NCBI GenBank assembly: GCA_902478785.1
Contig: CABSMJ010000001.1
Span: forward strand, 248,001 to 312,000
DNA from: an uncultured Oscillospiraceae bacterium
GTDB taxonomy: Bacteria > Bacillota > Clostridia > Oscillospirales > Oscillospiraceae
Direction of reading: 5' to 3'
DNA: 64,000 nt
Shown: positions 26,339-34,223 of the stretch, piece after piece
Layout: each line of letters starts with the position of its first letter
How positions within the stretch are numbered: position 1 is the first letter of the stretch
Translations under genes and position numbers: made by a program
The notes under the pieces: model-generated
What the model was told of the DNA's origin: nothing
The model's database searches: none
Seen by the model: the letters and a program-made list of their open reading frames with translations, nothing else

Positions 26339-27205
26339 ATGAAAAGATGCAAAAAAATGGCAGCTTTGCTGCTGGCACTGATCTGTGCCCTGTCCCTGGT
26401 GGCCTGCGGCAGCAACGGCCAGACCGCCTCCAACCCCTCCTCCGCACCGGTCTCCGATGCCTCCTCCGCCGAGCCCGAGGGCACTCCCACCCTCGACGCC
26501 ATCAAGGCCAAGGGCGAGCTGGTGGTGGGCACCTCCGCCGACTATCCCCCCTATGAGTTCCACACCGAGATTGACGGCGTGGACACCATCGTGGGCTTTG
26601 AGATGTCCATCGCCCAGTACTATGCTGACGCCCTGGGCGTGGAGCTGAAGATCGTGGATATGCCCTTTGACAGCCTGCTCATCGGCCTGGGCAAGGGCGA
26701 GTTCGACCTGGTCCTGGCCGGCATGACCGCCAACGACACGCGCAGAAAGTCCGCCGACTTCACCGACATCATCTTCACCAATGACCAGATCGTCATGATC
26801 CGCAAGGAGGATGCCGACAAGTTCACCAAGATCGAGGACCTGGTGGGCCACAAAGTGGGCGCCCAGACCGGCTCCGACCCCATGAAGCTGGCCCAGGAGT
26901 CCTACGGTGCTGAGAACGTCATCGGCCTGGTGAAGAACCAGGACCTGGTGATGGAGCTCAAGGCCGGCAAGATCGATGCCATCCAGACCACCTCCATGAC
27001 CGCCATCCCCTATGTCAACGCCAACGACGATCTGATGATCCAGGATCTGGGCTTCCCCGAGAACACCGCCGGCTTCTCCGCCGCCGTTCCCAAGAACCAG
27101 CCCGACCTGCTGAACTTCCTCAACGAAAAGCTGGCGGAGATGAAGGACCAGGGCCTCATCGAGCAGTACGTGGAAGAGGCCCAGGCTCTGGCCTCTGCCG
27201 AGTAA
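26339..27205 (+). CDS. Amino acid ABC transporter substrate-binding lipoprotein
   Basis: 288 residues. The signal peptide ends in the lipobox LSLVACGS, with lipid attachment at about C22, followed by a Ser/Pro/Ala linker. The SBP_bac_3 domain (about 48-285) begins LVVGTSADYPPYEFH. It contains FDLVLAGMTANDTRRKSADFT and VGAQTGSDP, family hallmarks of polar amino-acid binding. It delivers substrate to the membrane complex encoded just upstream. Which amino acid is bound is not clear; proximity to an ene-reductase hints at an unusual or unsaturated substrate (inference). Confidence 0.93.
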   Translation: MKRCKKMAALLLALICALSLVACGSNGQTASNPSSAPVSDASSAEPEGTPTLDAIKAKGELVVGTSADYPPYEFHTEIDGVDTIVGFEMSIAQYYADALGVELKIVDMPFDSLLIGLGKGEFDLVLAGMTANDTRRKSADFTDIIFTNDQIVMIRKEDADKFTKIEDLVGHKVGAQTGSDPMKLAQESYGAENVIGLVKNQDLVMELKAGKIDAIQTTSMTAIPYVNANDDLMIQDLGFPENTAGFSAAVPKNQPDLLNFLNEKLAEMKDQGLIEQYVEEAQALASAE

Positions 27206-27220
27206 GCAAAGAGGTACTCT

Positions 27221-29251
27221 ATGAACAACTATCCCTATCCCCACCTGTTCAGCCCCATCGAGATCGGCGGCCGCCGGGTGAAAAACCGGGTGGTGGCCTC
27301 CGCGCAGGCCTCCCCCCACGGCGTGACGCCGGGGATGAACGGCTATGACAACGCCTCCGAGTACCAGGCCCAGTACATGGGCCTGCTGGCCCGGGGCGGC
27401 GCCGGTATCGTCAACACCGGCCATCTGGGCGTGGACCCCCGCTATGAGCTGGGCGCCCTGCGCTATGCCTTTGACTTTTTCAGCGACCGGCTGCACAACT
27501 ATCAGCTGCCCATCCTGCACCTGATGTGCGACAACGTCCACGCCTACGGCGCCCTGGCCAGCATCGAGCTCAACCACGGCGGCGACATATGCACCCCCTT
27601 TGAGGGCAACAAGGTCCTGGGCCCCATGAACGAAGAGCGCCCGGACGGCCGCGTGGTGGTGGCCATGGACCGCGCCGAGATGGAGCGGGTGGCGGAGTAC
27701 TTCGCCAACGCTGCCCGAGTGGCCAAGCTGGGCGGCTTCGACATGATCAACGTCCACGCCGCCCACAACTGGCTGCTGGGCAAGTTCCTCTCCCCCATCT
27801 CCAACAAGCGGGAGGACGAGTTCGGCGGCAGCCCTGAGAACCGGGCCCGGTTCGTGGCCATGGTCCTGAAGGCCATCCGGGACGAGGTGGGCTCCGACCT
27901 GCTCATCTCCATGCGCTACTCCGTGGCGGAGCTGGTGGCCGGCGGCGCCACTCTGGAGGAGTCCATCCGCTCCATCCAGGTCCTGGCCCCCTATGTGGAC
28001 GTGATCCACTGCTCCGCCGGCAAGGTGGACAACATCCAGTCCAGCAACTTCCTCTTCCCCTCCGCCTTCGTCAGCCACGGTGTCAACACCTATCTGGCCC
28101 GTGAGGTCAAGAAGCACTTCCCCGACAAGGCCGTGGAGGCCATCGGCGGCATCAGCGATCCCGCCATGGCTGACAAACTCATCGCCGATGGCAGCTGCGA
28201 CCTGGTGGCCATGGCCCGCTCCTTCATCGCCGACAACGACTGGGCCCAGAAGGCCCACGAGGGCATGACCGAGGACATCCGACCCTGTATCCGCTGCCTG
28301 CGCTGCCTGGCCGAGAGCGTCAACTTCTCCGGCCACCGCACCTGCTCCGTCAACCCTGCCCGGGTCCTGTTCCAGACCCTGCCCAAGAGCACCATGCCCA
28401 CCCGTCTGAAGAAGGTGGTCGTGGTGGGCGGCGGCCCTGCCGGCATGCAGGCCGCCAACGAGCTGGCCCTCAAGGGCCACCAGGTGGTGCTGATGGAGAA
28501 GGGCGACAAGCTGGGCGGCCGGCTGAGCTTTGCCGACCATGTGGGCTTCAAGCAGGATCTGCGCCGCTACCGGGACTACCTCATCACCCAGGTGAATAAG
28601 CGGGAGAACCTGAAGATCTGCCTGAACACCGAGGCCACGCCCGAGCGCATCCAGGCCGAAGCCCCCGACGCCCTGGTGGTGGCCGTGGGCGCCGCCAACT
28701 TCTATCCCCCCATCCCCGGCGCCCATCTGCCCGGCGTGGTCCACGGCTCCGATCTCTTCGGCCACGAGGAGCAGGCGGGAGCCCACGCCGTGGTCATCGG
28801 CGGCGGCACCGTGGGCTGCGAGCTCACCATCCAGCTCCACACCCTGGGCAAGGAAGTGGATCTGGTGGAGATGGGCGATGAGCTGATGGAGGCCGACAAG
28901 TTCGACTATCCCGATCAGCGGGACATCACCCTGTACTACGTCAACCACAAGTGGGATATGTCCAGCAAGAGCACGGTGGAGACCCCCGAGATCGACACCG
29001 TCCACATCCACACCGGCACCCGCTGCGTCTCCATTCAGGAAAACGGCGTGGAGGTGGAGGGCAAGGACGGCGCAAAGCGGTTCATCGCCGCCGACACGGT
29101 GATCCTGGCCACCGGCCTCAAGCCCGACAAGGCCATGCTGGCCCAGTTCGAGGGCCTGGCCCACGATGTGCTCTTCATCGGCGACTGCCAGAAGCCCGGC
29201 ACCATCTACAACACCTCCACCAGCGGCTACTACGCCGCCATGCAGCTGTGA
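27221..29251 (+). CDS. Old-Yellow-Enzyme-type NADH:flavin oxidoreductase (FadH/BaiCD/TMADH-like)
   Basis: 676 residues. The N-terminal FMN barrel (1-370) includes VHAAHNWLLGKFLSPISNKREDEFGGSPENR; the usual tyrosine after HAAH is Trp here. A 4Fe-4S motif C-x2-C-x2-C-x12-C is CIRCLRC...C near 350-370, as in trimethylamine dehydrogenase. The C-terminal FAD/NAD(P) part has VVVGGGPAGMQAANELALKG and HAVVIGGGTVGCE. It likely reduces an enoate C=C bond or oxidatively removes a side group, with NADH. It closes the ABC-transporter operon 15 bases after the binding protein, so its substrate may be what the transporter imports. Confidence 0.88.
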   Translation: MNNYPYPHLFSPIEIGGRRVKNRVVASAQASPHGVTPGMNGYDNASEYQAQYMGLLARGGAGIVNTGHLGVDPRYELGALRYAFDFFSDRLHNYQLPILHLMCDNVHAYGALASIELNHGGDICTPFEGNKVLGPMNEERPDGRVVVAMDRAEMERVAEYFANAARVAKLGGFDMINVHAAHNWLLGKFLSPISNKREDEFGGSPENRARFVAMVLKAIRDEVGSDLLISMRYSVAELVAGGATLEESIRSIQVLAPYVDVIHCSAGKVDNIQSSNFLFPSAFVSHGVNTYLAREVKKHFPDKAVEAIGGISDPAMADKLIADGSCDLVAMARSFIADNDWAQKAHEGMTEDIRPCIRCLRCLAESVNFSGHRTCSVNPARVLFQTLPKSTMPTRLKKVVVVGGGPAGMQAANELALKGHQVVLMEKGDKLGGRLSFADHVGFKQDLRRYRDYLITQVNKRENLKICLNTEATPERIQAEAPDALVVAVGAANFYPPIPGAHLPGVVHGSDLFGHEEQAGAHAVVIGGGTVGCELTIQLHTLGKEVDLVEMGDELMEADKFDYPDQRDITLYYVNHKWDMSSKSTVETPEIDTVHIHTGTRCVSIQENGVEVEGKDGAKRFIAADTVILATGLKPDKAMLAQFEGLAHDVLFIGDCQKPGTIYNTSTSGYYAAMQL

Positions 29252-29290
29252 TCTCCCTTTAGAGCGCAGCCCCATACCCCCTTTGCAGCG

Positions 29291-29327
29291 ACTCCCCTGG
29301 GTCCCGCGGGACCCAGGGGAGTTTTTT
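29291..29327. terminator. Terminator between oxidoreductase and mgtE
   Basis: ACTCCCCTGGGTCCC pairs with GGGACCCAGGGGAGT, followed by TTTTTT. The stop of mgtE on the other strand lies only a few bases beyond. Confidence 0.9.
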
Positions 29328-29331
29328 CTCT

Positions 29332-30669
29332 TCAGACGGACAGATGGAGAATGGCCGTGGCGATATAGAAGTAGATCATCACGGCGCCGGCGTCCACGAT
29401 GGTGGTAATGAGCGGCGCGGCCATGATGGCCGGGTCCATCCCAAACCGCTTGGCCAGGATGGGCAGCGCGCAGCCGCAGAACTTGGCCAGAACGATGGTC
29501 ACCGTCAGGGAGCAGGCGATCACCAGGGCAATGGCGGGGTCACGATACATGATCCAGATCCGTGCTCCGTTGGCCACCGCCAGGAAGGCGCCCACCACCA
29601 GGGATACCCGGAACTCCTTCCACATGACCCGGAACACATCCCCCATCTGGATCTCCTCCAGGGCCAGGCCCCGGATCACCAGGGTGGAGCTCTGGGAGCC
29701 GCAGTTTCCGCCGGTGTCCATCAGCATGGGCAGGAAGGACACCAGCAGGGGGATGGCCTCGATGGCCGCCTCATAGCGGGTGATGATCATGCCCGTCACC
29801 GTGGCGGAGAGCATCAAAATCAGCAGCCAGGGCACCCGCTGCCGGGCGTGCTCCCAGACGGAGGTCTCGAAGTAGGACTTCTCGCCGGGGGTCACCGCCG
29901 CCATGATGGACATGTCCTCCGAGGTCTCCTCCGTCAGCACATCCACGGCGTCGTCGATGGTGACGATGCCCACCATGCGCCCCTCCAGGTCCGTCACTGG
30001 CAGGGCCAGCAGATCGTACTTGGCCAGCAGCCGGGCCGCCGTCTCCTGGTCCGTATGGGTGTTGACGGACACCACCTGGGTCTCCATCAGCTCCTCCACC
30101 GGCGTCTGGCCCGGGGCCGTCAGCAGATCCTTCACCGTCACGATGCCCAGCAGCCGGCGGTTTTCCAGCACATAGCAGGTGTAGATGGTCTCCTTGTGGA
30201 TGCCCGTCCGGCGGATGACCTCCAGGGCCTGGTCCACCGTGTTCTCACGGTGGAGGGAGACATACTCCGTGGTCATGACGCTGCCGGCGCTGTCGCTGGG
30301 GTAGTGCAGCAGCGTGTTGATGGCGGCCCGGCGCTCCCCGCTGGTGGTCTTGAGAATTCGGGTCACCAGATTGGCGGGCAGCTCCTCCAGAAAGTCCACC
30401 GCATCGTCCAGGTGCAGCTGCTCAAAGACCTGCTGCATCTCCTCCTCGGCAAAACTCTCCGCCAGCTGGGTCTGTACACTGCCCCGCAGGTAGGAGAACA
30501 CGTCCGCCGCCTTGTCCTTGGGAATCAGGCGGAACAGCACCGCCTGCTCCGCGCCTTCGACCTCCTCCAGAAGTGCCGCAATGTCCACCGCATTCCACTC
30601 CTCCCAGAGAGAGCGGATCTCCTTGTAATTCCGGCTGTCCAGCAGCCCCTGAAACACCTTGTTCATCAT
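29332..30669 (-). CDS. mgtE: MgtE magnesium transporter
   Basis: 445 residues. Order is an N-terminal MgtE_N superhelical domain (1-125), two CBS domains (about 130-250, with MTTEYVSLHRENTVDQAL and METQVVSVNTHTDQE), a plug helix and a five-helix pore (from about 280). The pore entry signature PMLMDTGGNCGSQSST contains the Mg-site Asp. The ATG at 30669 has GAGGG seven bases before it and an in-frame stop upstream. Expression should be shut by Mg2+ through the M-box leader. It imports Mg2+ along the membrane potential, gated by intracellular Mg2+. Confidence 0.96.
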   Translation of the reverse strand: MMNKVFQGLLDSRNYKEIRSLWEEWNAVDIAALLEEVEGAEQAVLFRLIPKDKAADVFSYLRGSVQTQLAESFAEEEMQQVFEQLHLDDAVDFLEELPANLVTRILKTTSGERRAAINTLLHYPSDSAGSVMTTEYVSLHRENTVDQALEVIRRTGIHKETIYTCYVLENRRLLGIVTVKDLLTAPGQTPVEELMETQVVSVNTHTDQETAARLLAKYDLLALPVTDLEGRMVGIVTIDDAVDVLTEETSEDMSIMAAVTPGEKSYFETSVWEHARQRVPWLLILMLSATVTGMIITRYEAAIEAIPLLVSFLPMLMDTGGNCGSQSSTLVIRGLALEEIQMGDVFRVMWKEFRVSLVVGAFLAVANGARIWIMYRDPAIALVIACSLTVTIVLAKFCGCALPILAKRFGMDPAIMAAPLITTIVDAGAVMIYFYIATAILHLSV

Positions 30670-30777
30670 GGTGCATCCCTCGCTTTCTTTCGTTTTTCTC
30701 TAGCATCTGCTGTTTATGACCGGAACCTGTGTCCACTGCGTTCACCTCCTTTCCGTTTTCCCGGACCTATCCGGGAC

Positions 30778-30814
30778 AAAAAAACTCCCCCTGCCGATTC
30801 CTCGGCAGGGGGAG
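30778..30814 (-). terminator. Attenuator terminator of the M-box leader
   Basis: CTCCCCCTGCCG with CGGCAGGGGGAG (loop AGGAAT) then TTTTTTG on the minus strand, between the aptamer and mgtE. Confidence 0.9.
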
Positions 30815-30820
30815 CACTTA

Positions 30821-30989
30821 CATCCACCACTGGCTTTCGTCCAAGCTTCAGCATCACGGGGCGTTGTAATCGCGTTAAGCGGCGCCTTGAATCGACGCAG
30901 CCTGTTGACCAGCTCATTGTGTCTCCACAATTCCGCGGCAGCGATCTTTGGATCTCTCCGGATCCCCGTGGTAGCCTCACCTACCGAGC
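30821..30989 (-). promoter_or_regulatory. M-box (ykoK) magnesium riboswitch
   Basis: Conserved M-box blocks occur in order on the minus strand: GGTAGGTGAGGCTACC, CGCTGCCG, GTGGAGACAC, GGTCAACAGG, then CGTGATGCTGAAGCTTGGAC and AGCCAGTGG. They match the consensus (TAGGTGAGGCTCC, GCTGCC, GTCAACAG, GATGCTTG) of the Mg2+-sensing ykoK leader. The start site predicted from the promoter lies at the aptamer's first base. High Mg2+ should favour the downstream terminator and stop mgtE expression. Between the terminator and mgtE a GTG with a near-perfect ribosome binding site opens a reading frame that overlaps mgtE out of frame. Confidence 0.9.
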
Positions 30990-30995
30990 GCCGTC

Positions 30996-31024
30996 AGTAT
31001 AAATCCTTTTTTCCCGTTTGTCAA
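30996..31024 (-). promoter_or_regulatory. mgtE promoter
   Basis: Perfect TTGACA, 17 bases, TATACT on the minus strand, directly ahead of the M-box. Confidence 0.85.
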
Positions 31025-31055
31025 CCCCCGCAGAGTATTCTTTATTTTTTAGTAC

Positions 31056-31084
31056 TTGACATTACATAGTAGTCGCGTTAAGAT
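31056..31084 (+). promoter_or_regulatory. PadR operon promoter
   Basis: Perfect TTGACA, 17 bases, TAAGAT; AGTACTTGACATTACATAGT across the -35 is partly symmetric and could be the PadR operator. Confidence 0.65.
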
Positions 31085-31104
31085 AGAGCCCAAGGAGGGA
31101 TGGG

Positions 31105-31422
31105 ATGAATGCACAATTCAAAAAGGGCGTCCTGGAGCTGATCGTGCTGGAATCCGTCCGAAAGCGGGACATGTACGGCTACGAGCTGGTGGCCGAGGTG
31201 TCCAAGGTGGTGGATGTGAACGAGGGCACCATCTACCCGCTGCTCAAGCGGCTGACCAACGAGCACTATTTTGAGACCTATCTCCGGGAATCCAGCGAGG
31301 GACCGCCCCGAAAATACTATCACCTCACCGCCGCCGGGGTTCTGTACCGGGACGCCTTGGAGGCAGAGTGGGACGTGTTTCAGCAGCAGGTGAACCGATT
31401 TCTAAAGGAGCAGAAGCTATGA
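31105..31422 (+). CDS. PadR-family transcriptional regulator
   Basis: 105 residues, a small PadR with winged helix (1-80): GVLELIVLESVRKRDMYGYELV, NEGTIYPLLKRL and PPRKYYHLTAAG are family marks. CAAGGAGGG precedes the ATG. Its stop overlaps the start of the next gene as ATGA. PadR/DUF1700 pairs commonly form autoregulated envelope-stress units, with the PadR as repressor of the operon (family knowledge). Effector unknown. Confidence 0.93.
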   Translation: MNAQFKKGVLELIVLESVRKRDMYGYELVAEVSKVVDVNEGTIYPLLKRLTNEHYFETYLRESSEGPPRKYYHLTAAGVLYRDALEAEWDVFQQQVNRFLKEQKL

Positions 31423-32318
31423 GGAACAAGGCGTGGTTTTTGAAAGAGCTGCAAAGCCGCATCGCCGTACTGGAGGACGCGGAGCAGCAGGACATACTGG
31501 CGGAATACGCCCAGCACATCGACCTGCGGGTGGCCGGCGGGCTGACAGAGGAGGAGGCCATTCAGGACTTCGGCGACCTGGATCAGCTGGCATCGGAGAT
31601 CCTGGAGGCCTATCATGTGAAGCCCGCCTTCCGCTCCCCCACGGCAGGGGTGAAGGTGGTGTCGGTGCCGGACCCCCGGCCTGCTCTCAAGCGGGGCTGC
31701 GCCGGCGCAGGGGCCCTGGTCCGCCGCCTGGGCGGTGCCCTGGGGCGGCTACTGCGCCGGATGGGTCTGGGCGCTGCGGCGCTGGTCCGGGCCTGCCGCC
31801 GGGGACTCCGGCGCATCTTCTCCCGCAAGGCGCAGCCGGCGGCAGAGGTGGAAACGGAGTGCCGGGCGGCAAAAGCGGCTGTATCCTCCGGTGAGGCCGC
31901 TTCTTCCGATCAGGGCAGCCCCCTTCTCCCCCGGACAAAACGGGGCCTGGGCAGCCTGTTCCACAGCCTGGGCCGCTTTCTGGGGTGTTTGGGACGGCTG
32001 GCATGGAACCTGGTGCTGCTTTTGTGCGCGGTGCCCTTTGCCGGAGCGGGGCTTTTGTGCCTGGTGGGCCTGGGATTCATGGTGGTGCTGCTGTTTCAGG
32101 GCTACCCCCTGGCGGGAGCCGTCCTCTTCTGCCTGGGAGGTGCGGCCTTCTGCGCCGGCGTGCTGGGCCTGGGCAGCACTTTGATCTCCCGCCGTCCCCG
32201 GCCTGTGGTAGAGCCGTCCATTCCAGCGCCCGATGAGGAGACCGGGGACCTGTCCGAGCTGCTGCTGGAGGTCGTGGGCCGGGCCAAGGCTTCAGAGGAG
32301 GAGGAAAACCATGACTAA
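31419..32318 (+). CDS. DUF1700 (HAAS-domain) membrane protein
   Basis: 299 residues. The N-terminal HAAS-like helix-rich domain (1-70: FLKELQSRIAVLEDAEQQDILAEY and EEEAIQDFGDLDQLASEIL) is followed by an Arg/Ala-rich cytoplasmic linker and two or three hydrophobic segments (about 195-260). The ATG overlaps the padR stop and has AAAGGAG upstream. Such proteins accompany PadR regulators and are thought to link membrane state to transcription; direct function is unknown. Confidence 0.8.
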   Translation: MRNKAWFLKELQSRIAVLEDAEQQDILAEYAQHIDLRVAGGLTEEEAIQDFGDLDQLASEILEAYHVKPAFRSPTAGVKVVSVPDPRPALKRGCAGAGALVRRLGGALGRLLRRMGLGAAALVRACRRGLRRIFSRKAQPAAEVETECRAAKAAVSSGEAASSDQGSPLLPRTKRGLGSLFHSLGRFLGCLGRLAWNLVLLLCAVPFAGAGLLCLVGLGFMVVLLFQGYPLAGAVLFCLGGAAFCAGVLGLGSTLISRRPRPVVEPSIPAPDEETGDLSELLLEVVGRAKASEEEENHD

Positions 32319-32841
32319 ACGCTTTCGCCTGACCATGTTGGGCCTTTTGTGCGGCGGTCTTCTGCTGCTGGGCATCGGCGCAGGGGTCAGCTTTGCCGAG
32401 TACTCCGGCTTCACCTACGTGGGCCAGCGGCTGCCGGAGGGCGCCCAAACGGAGGAGCAGAGCATCACCGTCCCGCTGGAGAGCGCCGACAAACCCATTC
32501 GCATCTCCAGCTACGTCTCCCAGCTCCACTCCGTTCTCCAGGAGGCCACCATTCTCACCAGCGACCAGGTGGAGCCCAACACCGTCCGCTTCGACGTGAC
32601 CTACGAGACCCTGGGCGCCACGCCCGTCTTTTGGCAGGACAGCTATGAGGAAGCGGACATGCCGGACTGGATCCTCATGTCCTGGAGCGCCTCCAGCGAT
32701 CTGTCGGTGCTGTTGGCCTGTAAGGACCAGGTGCTGGAGGACCTGCGCAATCGCCAGCTGGGGGAGTATCTTTCCTACCAGCTGCTGGAGGTGACCATCA
32801 CCGTCAACCCCGCCGACGAGGGCCGGGTGTCCGTTGAATAA
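32311..32841 (+). CDS. Exported or membrane-anchored protein of the PadR/DUF1700 operon
   Basis: 176 residues. A basic N-terminus (MTKRFRL) precedes one hydrophobic helix LGLLCGGLLLLGIGAGVSFA (about 9-30), so it is either anchored or cleaved after SFA. The remaining 140 residues are soluble with beta-rich character and no known motif. The ATG overlaps the previous stop by eight bases behind GGAGGAGG. Operon position suggests an envelope sensor or effector of the same system (inference). Confidence 0.75.
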   Translation: MTKRFRLTMLGLLCGGLLLLGIGAGVSFAEYSGFTYVGQRLPEGAQTEEQSITVPLESADKPIRISSYVSQLHSVLQEATILTSDQVEPNTVRFDVTYETLGATPVFWQDSYEEADMPDWILMSWSASSDLSVLLACKDQVLEDLRNRQLGEYLSYQLLEVTITVNPADEGRVSVE

Positions 32842-32849
32842 AGGGCAAA

Positions 32850-32886
32850 AAGCGCCATTCCCTGTGGGGAATGGCGCTTCTTTTTT
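32850..32886. terminator. Bidirectional terminator
   Basis: AAGCGCCATTCCC with GGGAATGGCGCTT (loop TGTG) followed by CTTTTTTC; the minus side has TTTTGCCC, serving the converging amidohydrolase. Confidence 0.9.
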
Positions 32887-32900
32887 CTTAAGGGGCAGGC

Positions 32901-34139
32901 TTACTCCTCCGCCAGCTCCATGATGGTAGCGCAGCAGACCTCGATGCCCTTTTGCAGCTGGTCATAGTCGGTCCACTCCTCGGGGCAGTGGCTGCGGCCA
33001 TCCCGGCAGGGGACGAACACCAGAGCCGCCGGACCGATCTCGGCCATGATCTGGGTATCATGGCCGGCGCCGGAAACCATATCCCGGTACTTCATACCCA
33101 GAGCCTGGGCATGCTTGCCCAGCAGCTCACACATATGCTCGCTCAGGTCCACGGGCACCACATCCATCAGCATCTCGATCTCATAGGACAGCCCCTCCTC
33201 TGCGGCACAGGCCTCCTTGGTGGCCTGCTCCACCGCCGAGTACACCTCATCCAGACAGTGGGACTTGGGGCTGCGAATGTCCACAGAGAAGGTCACCTGA
33301 CCGGGCACGATGTTGAAGCCGCCGGGCAGCACCTCCACCTTGCCCACAGTGGCCACGGTGCTGTTCTCTGCGGCGATGGCCGCCCGGTTGGCCGCCAGGG
33401 CCACCTTGCAGGCGGCCTGATAGGCGTCCGCCCGCATGTTCATGGGGGTGGCGCCGGCGTGGTCCGCCCGGCCATGGATGGTGATGCGCAGCTCCTTGAT
33501 GCCCACGATGGTGCGCACCACGCCCACATCCTGTCCGCCGCTCTCCAGGATCTTGCCCTGCTCGATGTGCAGCTCCAGGAAGGCATGGATGCTGCCCTTG
33601 GGCCGCACGGCCTCGCCGATCTTTTCCGGGTCCAGACCGAAGGCCGCCATGGCCTCGCCGCTGGAGATGCCGTCCTTATCCCGGAAGGTCTGCAGCTCCT
33701 GCTGCGTCAGCTTTCCGGCCATGGCCCGGGAGCCGAACAGGCCGCCGCCGAAGCGGGCACCCTCCTCCTCGATCAGAGCCACGAACTCCACGCTCCGGTG
33801 GGGCTTGATGCCCAGATCCTGGAACACCCGGGCAGTCTCCAGTCCCATGACAACGCCTGCAGGACCGTCGAAGTTACCGCCGTTGGGCACGCTGTCATAG
33901 TGGCTGCCAGCCACCACCGGGGGCAGGGTCGGATCCTGGCCCTCCAACCGGCCCACGATGGTGCCCGCTGCATCGATGCGCACCTGGAGCCCAGCCGCCT
34001 CCATGGCCTGAATCAGATACTCCTGGGCGGCCCGATGCTCGGGGGTAAAGGACATCCGGGTCAGTCCGGCGCCGGGGGTGGCGTTGAACTGGGCCAGAGC
34101 CTCGATGTCCTTTTGAATGCGTTCCACTTTCGTTTTCAT
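32901..34139 (-). CDS. M20-family amidohydrolase (N-carbamoyl-L-amino acid hydrolase/allantoate amidohydrolase type)
   Basis: 412 residues. Two-metal motifs are VAGSHYDSVPNGGNFDGPAGV (about 78-98: His, Asp), EEEGARFGG (about 126-134: Glu), LELHIEQGK (His) and the C-terminal DGRSHCPEEW (His). The dimerisation domain lies in the middle (about 215-330). It would cleave an N-carbamoyl, ureido or similar amide in the cytoplasm. Precise substrate cannot be read from sequence; peptidase M20 members with this SHxDSVPxGGxFDG motif mostly belong to the hydantoinase/carbamoylase group. GAGGAGG precedes the ATG. It is a single-gene unit. Confidence 0.88.
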   Translation of the reverse strand: MKTKVERIQKDIEALAQFNATPGAGLTRMSFTPEHRAAQEYLIQAMEAAGLQVRIDAAGTIVGRLEGQDPTLPPVVAGSHYDSVPNGGNFDGPAGVVMGLETARVFQDLGIKPHRSVEFVALIEEEGARFGGGLFGSRAMAGKLTQQELQTFRDKDGISSGEAMAAFGLDPEKIGEAVRPKGSIHAFLELHIEQGKILESGGQDVGVVRTIVGIKELRITIHGRADHAGATPMNMRADAYQAACKVALAANRAAIAAENSTVATVGKVEVLPGGFNIVPGQVTFSVDIRSPKSHCLDEVYSAVEQATKEACAAEEGLSYEIEMLMDVVPVDLSEHMCELLGKHAQALGMKYRDMVSGAGHDTQIMAEIGPAALVFVPCRDGRSHCPEEWTDYDQLQKGIEVCCATIMELAEE

Positions 34140-34178
34140 CGCTTCTTGGTCCTCCTCTGTGACATAATATTAGCCTTC

Positions 34179-34208
34179 ATCATACCACAAGAGAAATGGA
34201 CAGGGCAA
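34179..34208 (-). promoter_or_regulatory. Promoter of the amidohydrolase gene
   Basis: TTGCCC, 18 bases, TATGAT on the minus strand about 40 bases before the ATG. Confidence 0.5.
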
Positions 34209-34223
34209 GAGGCAATTTCCCTT

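Noticed and set aside
26291..29275. A 994-codon minus-strand frame opposite the binding-protein and flavoenzyme genes
   Set aside because: Antisense shadow; true genes opposite have lipobox, FMN and FAD motifs.
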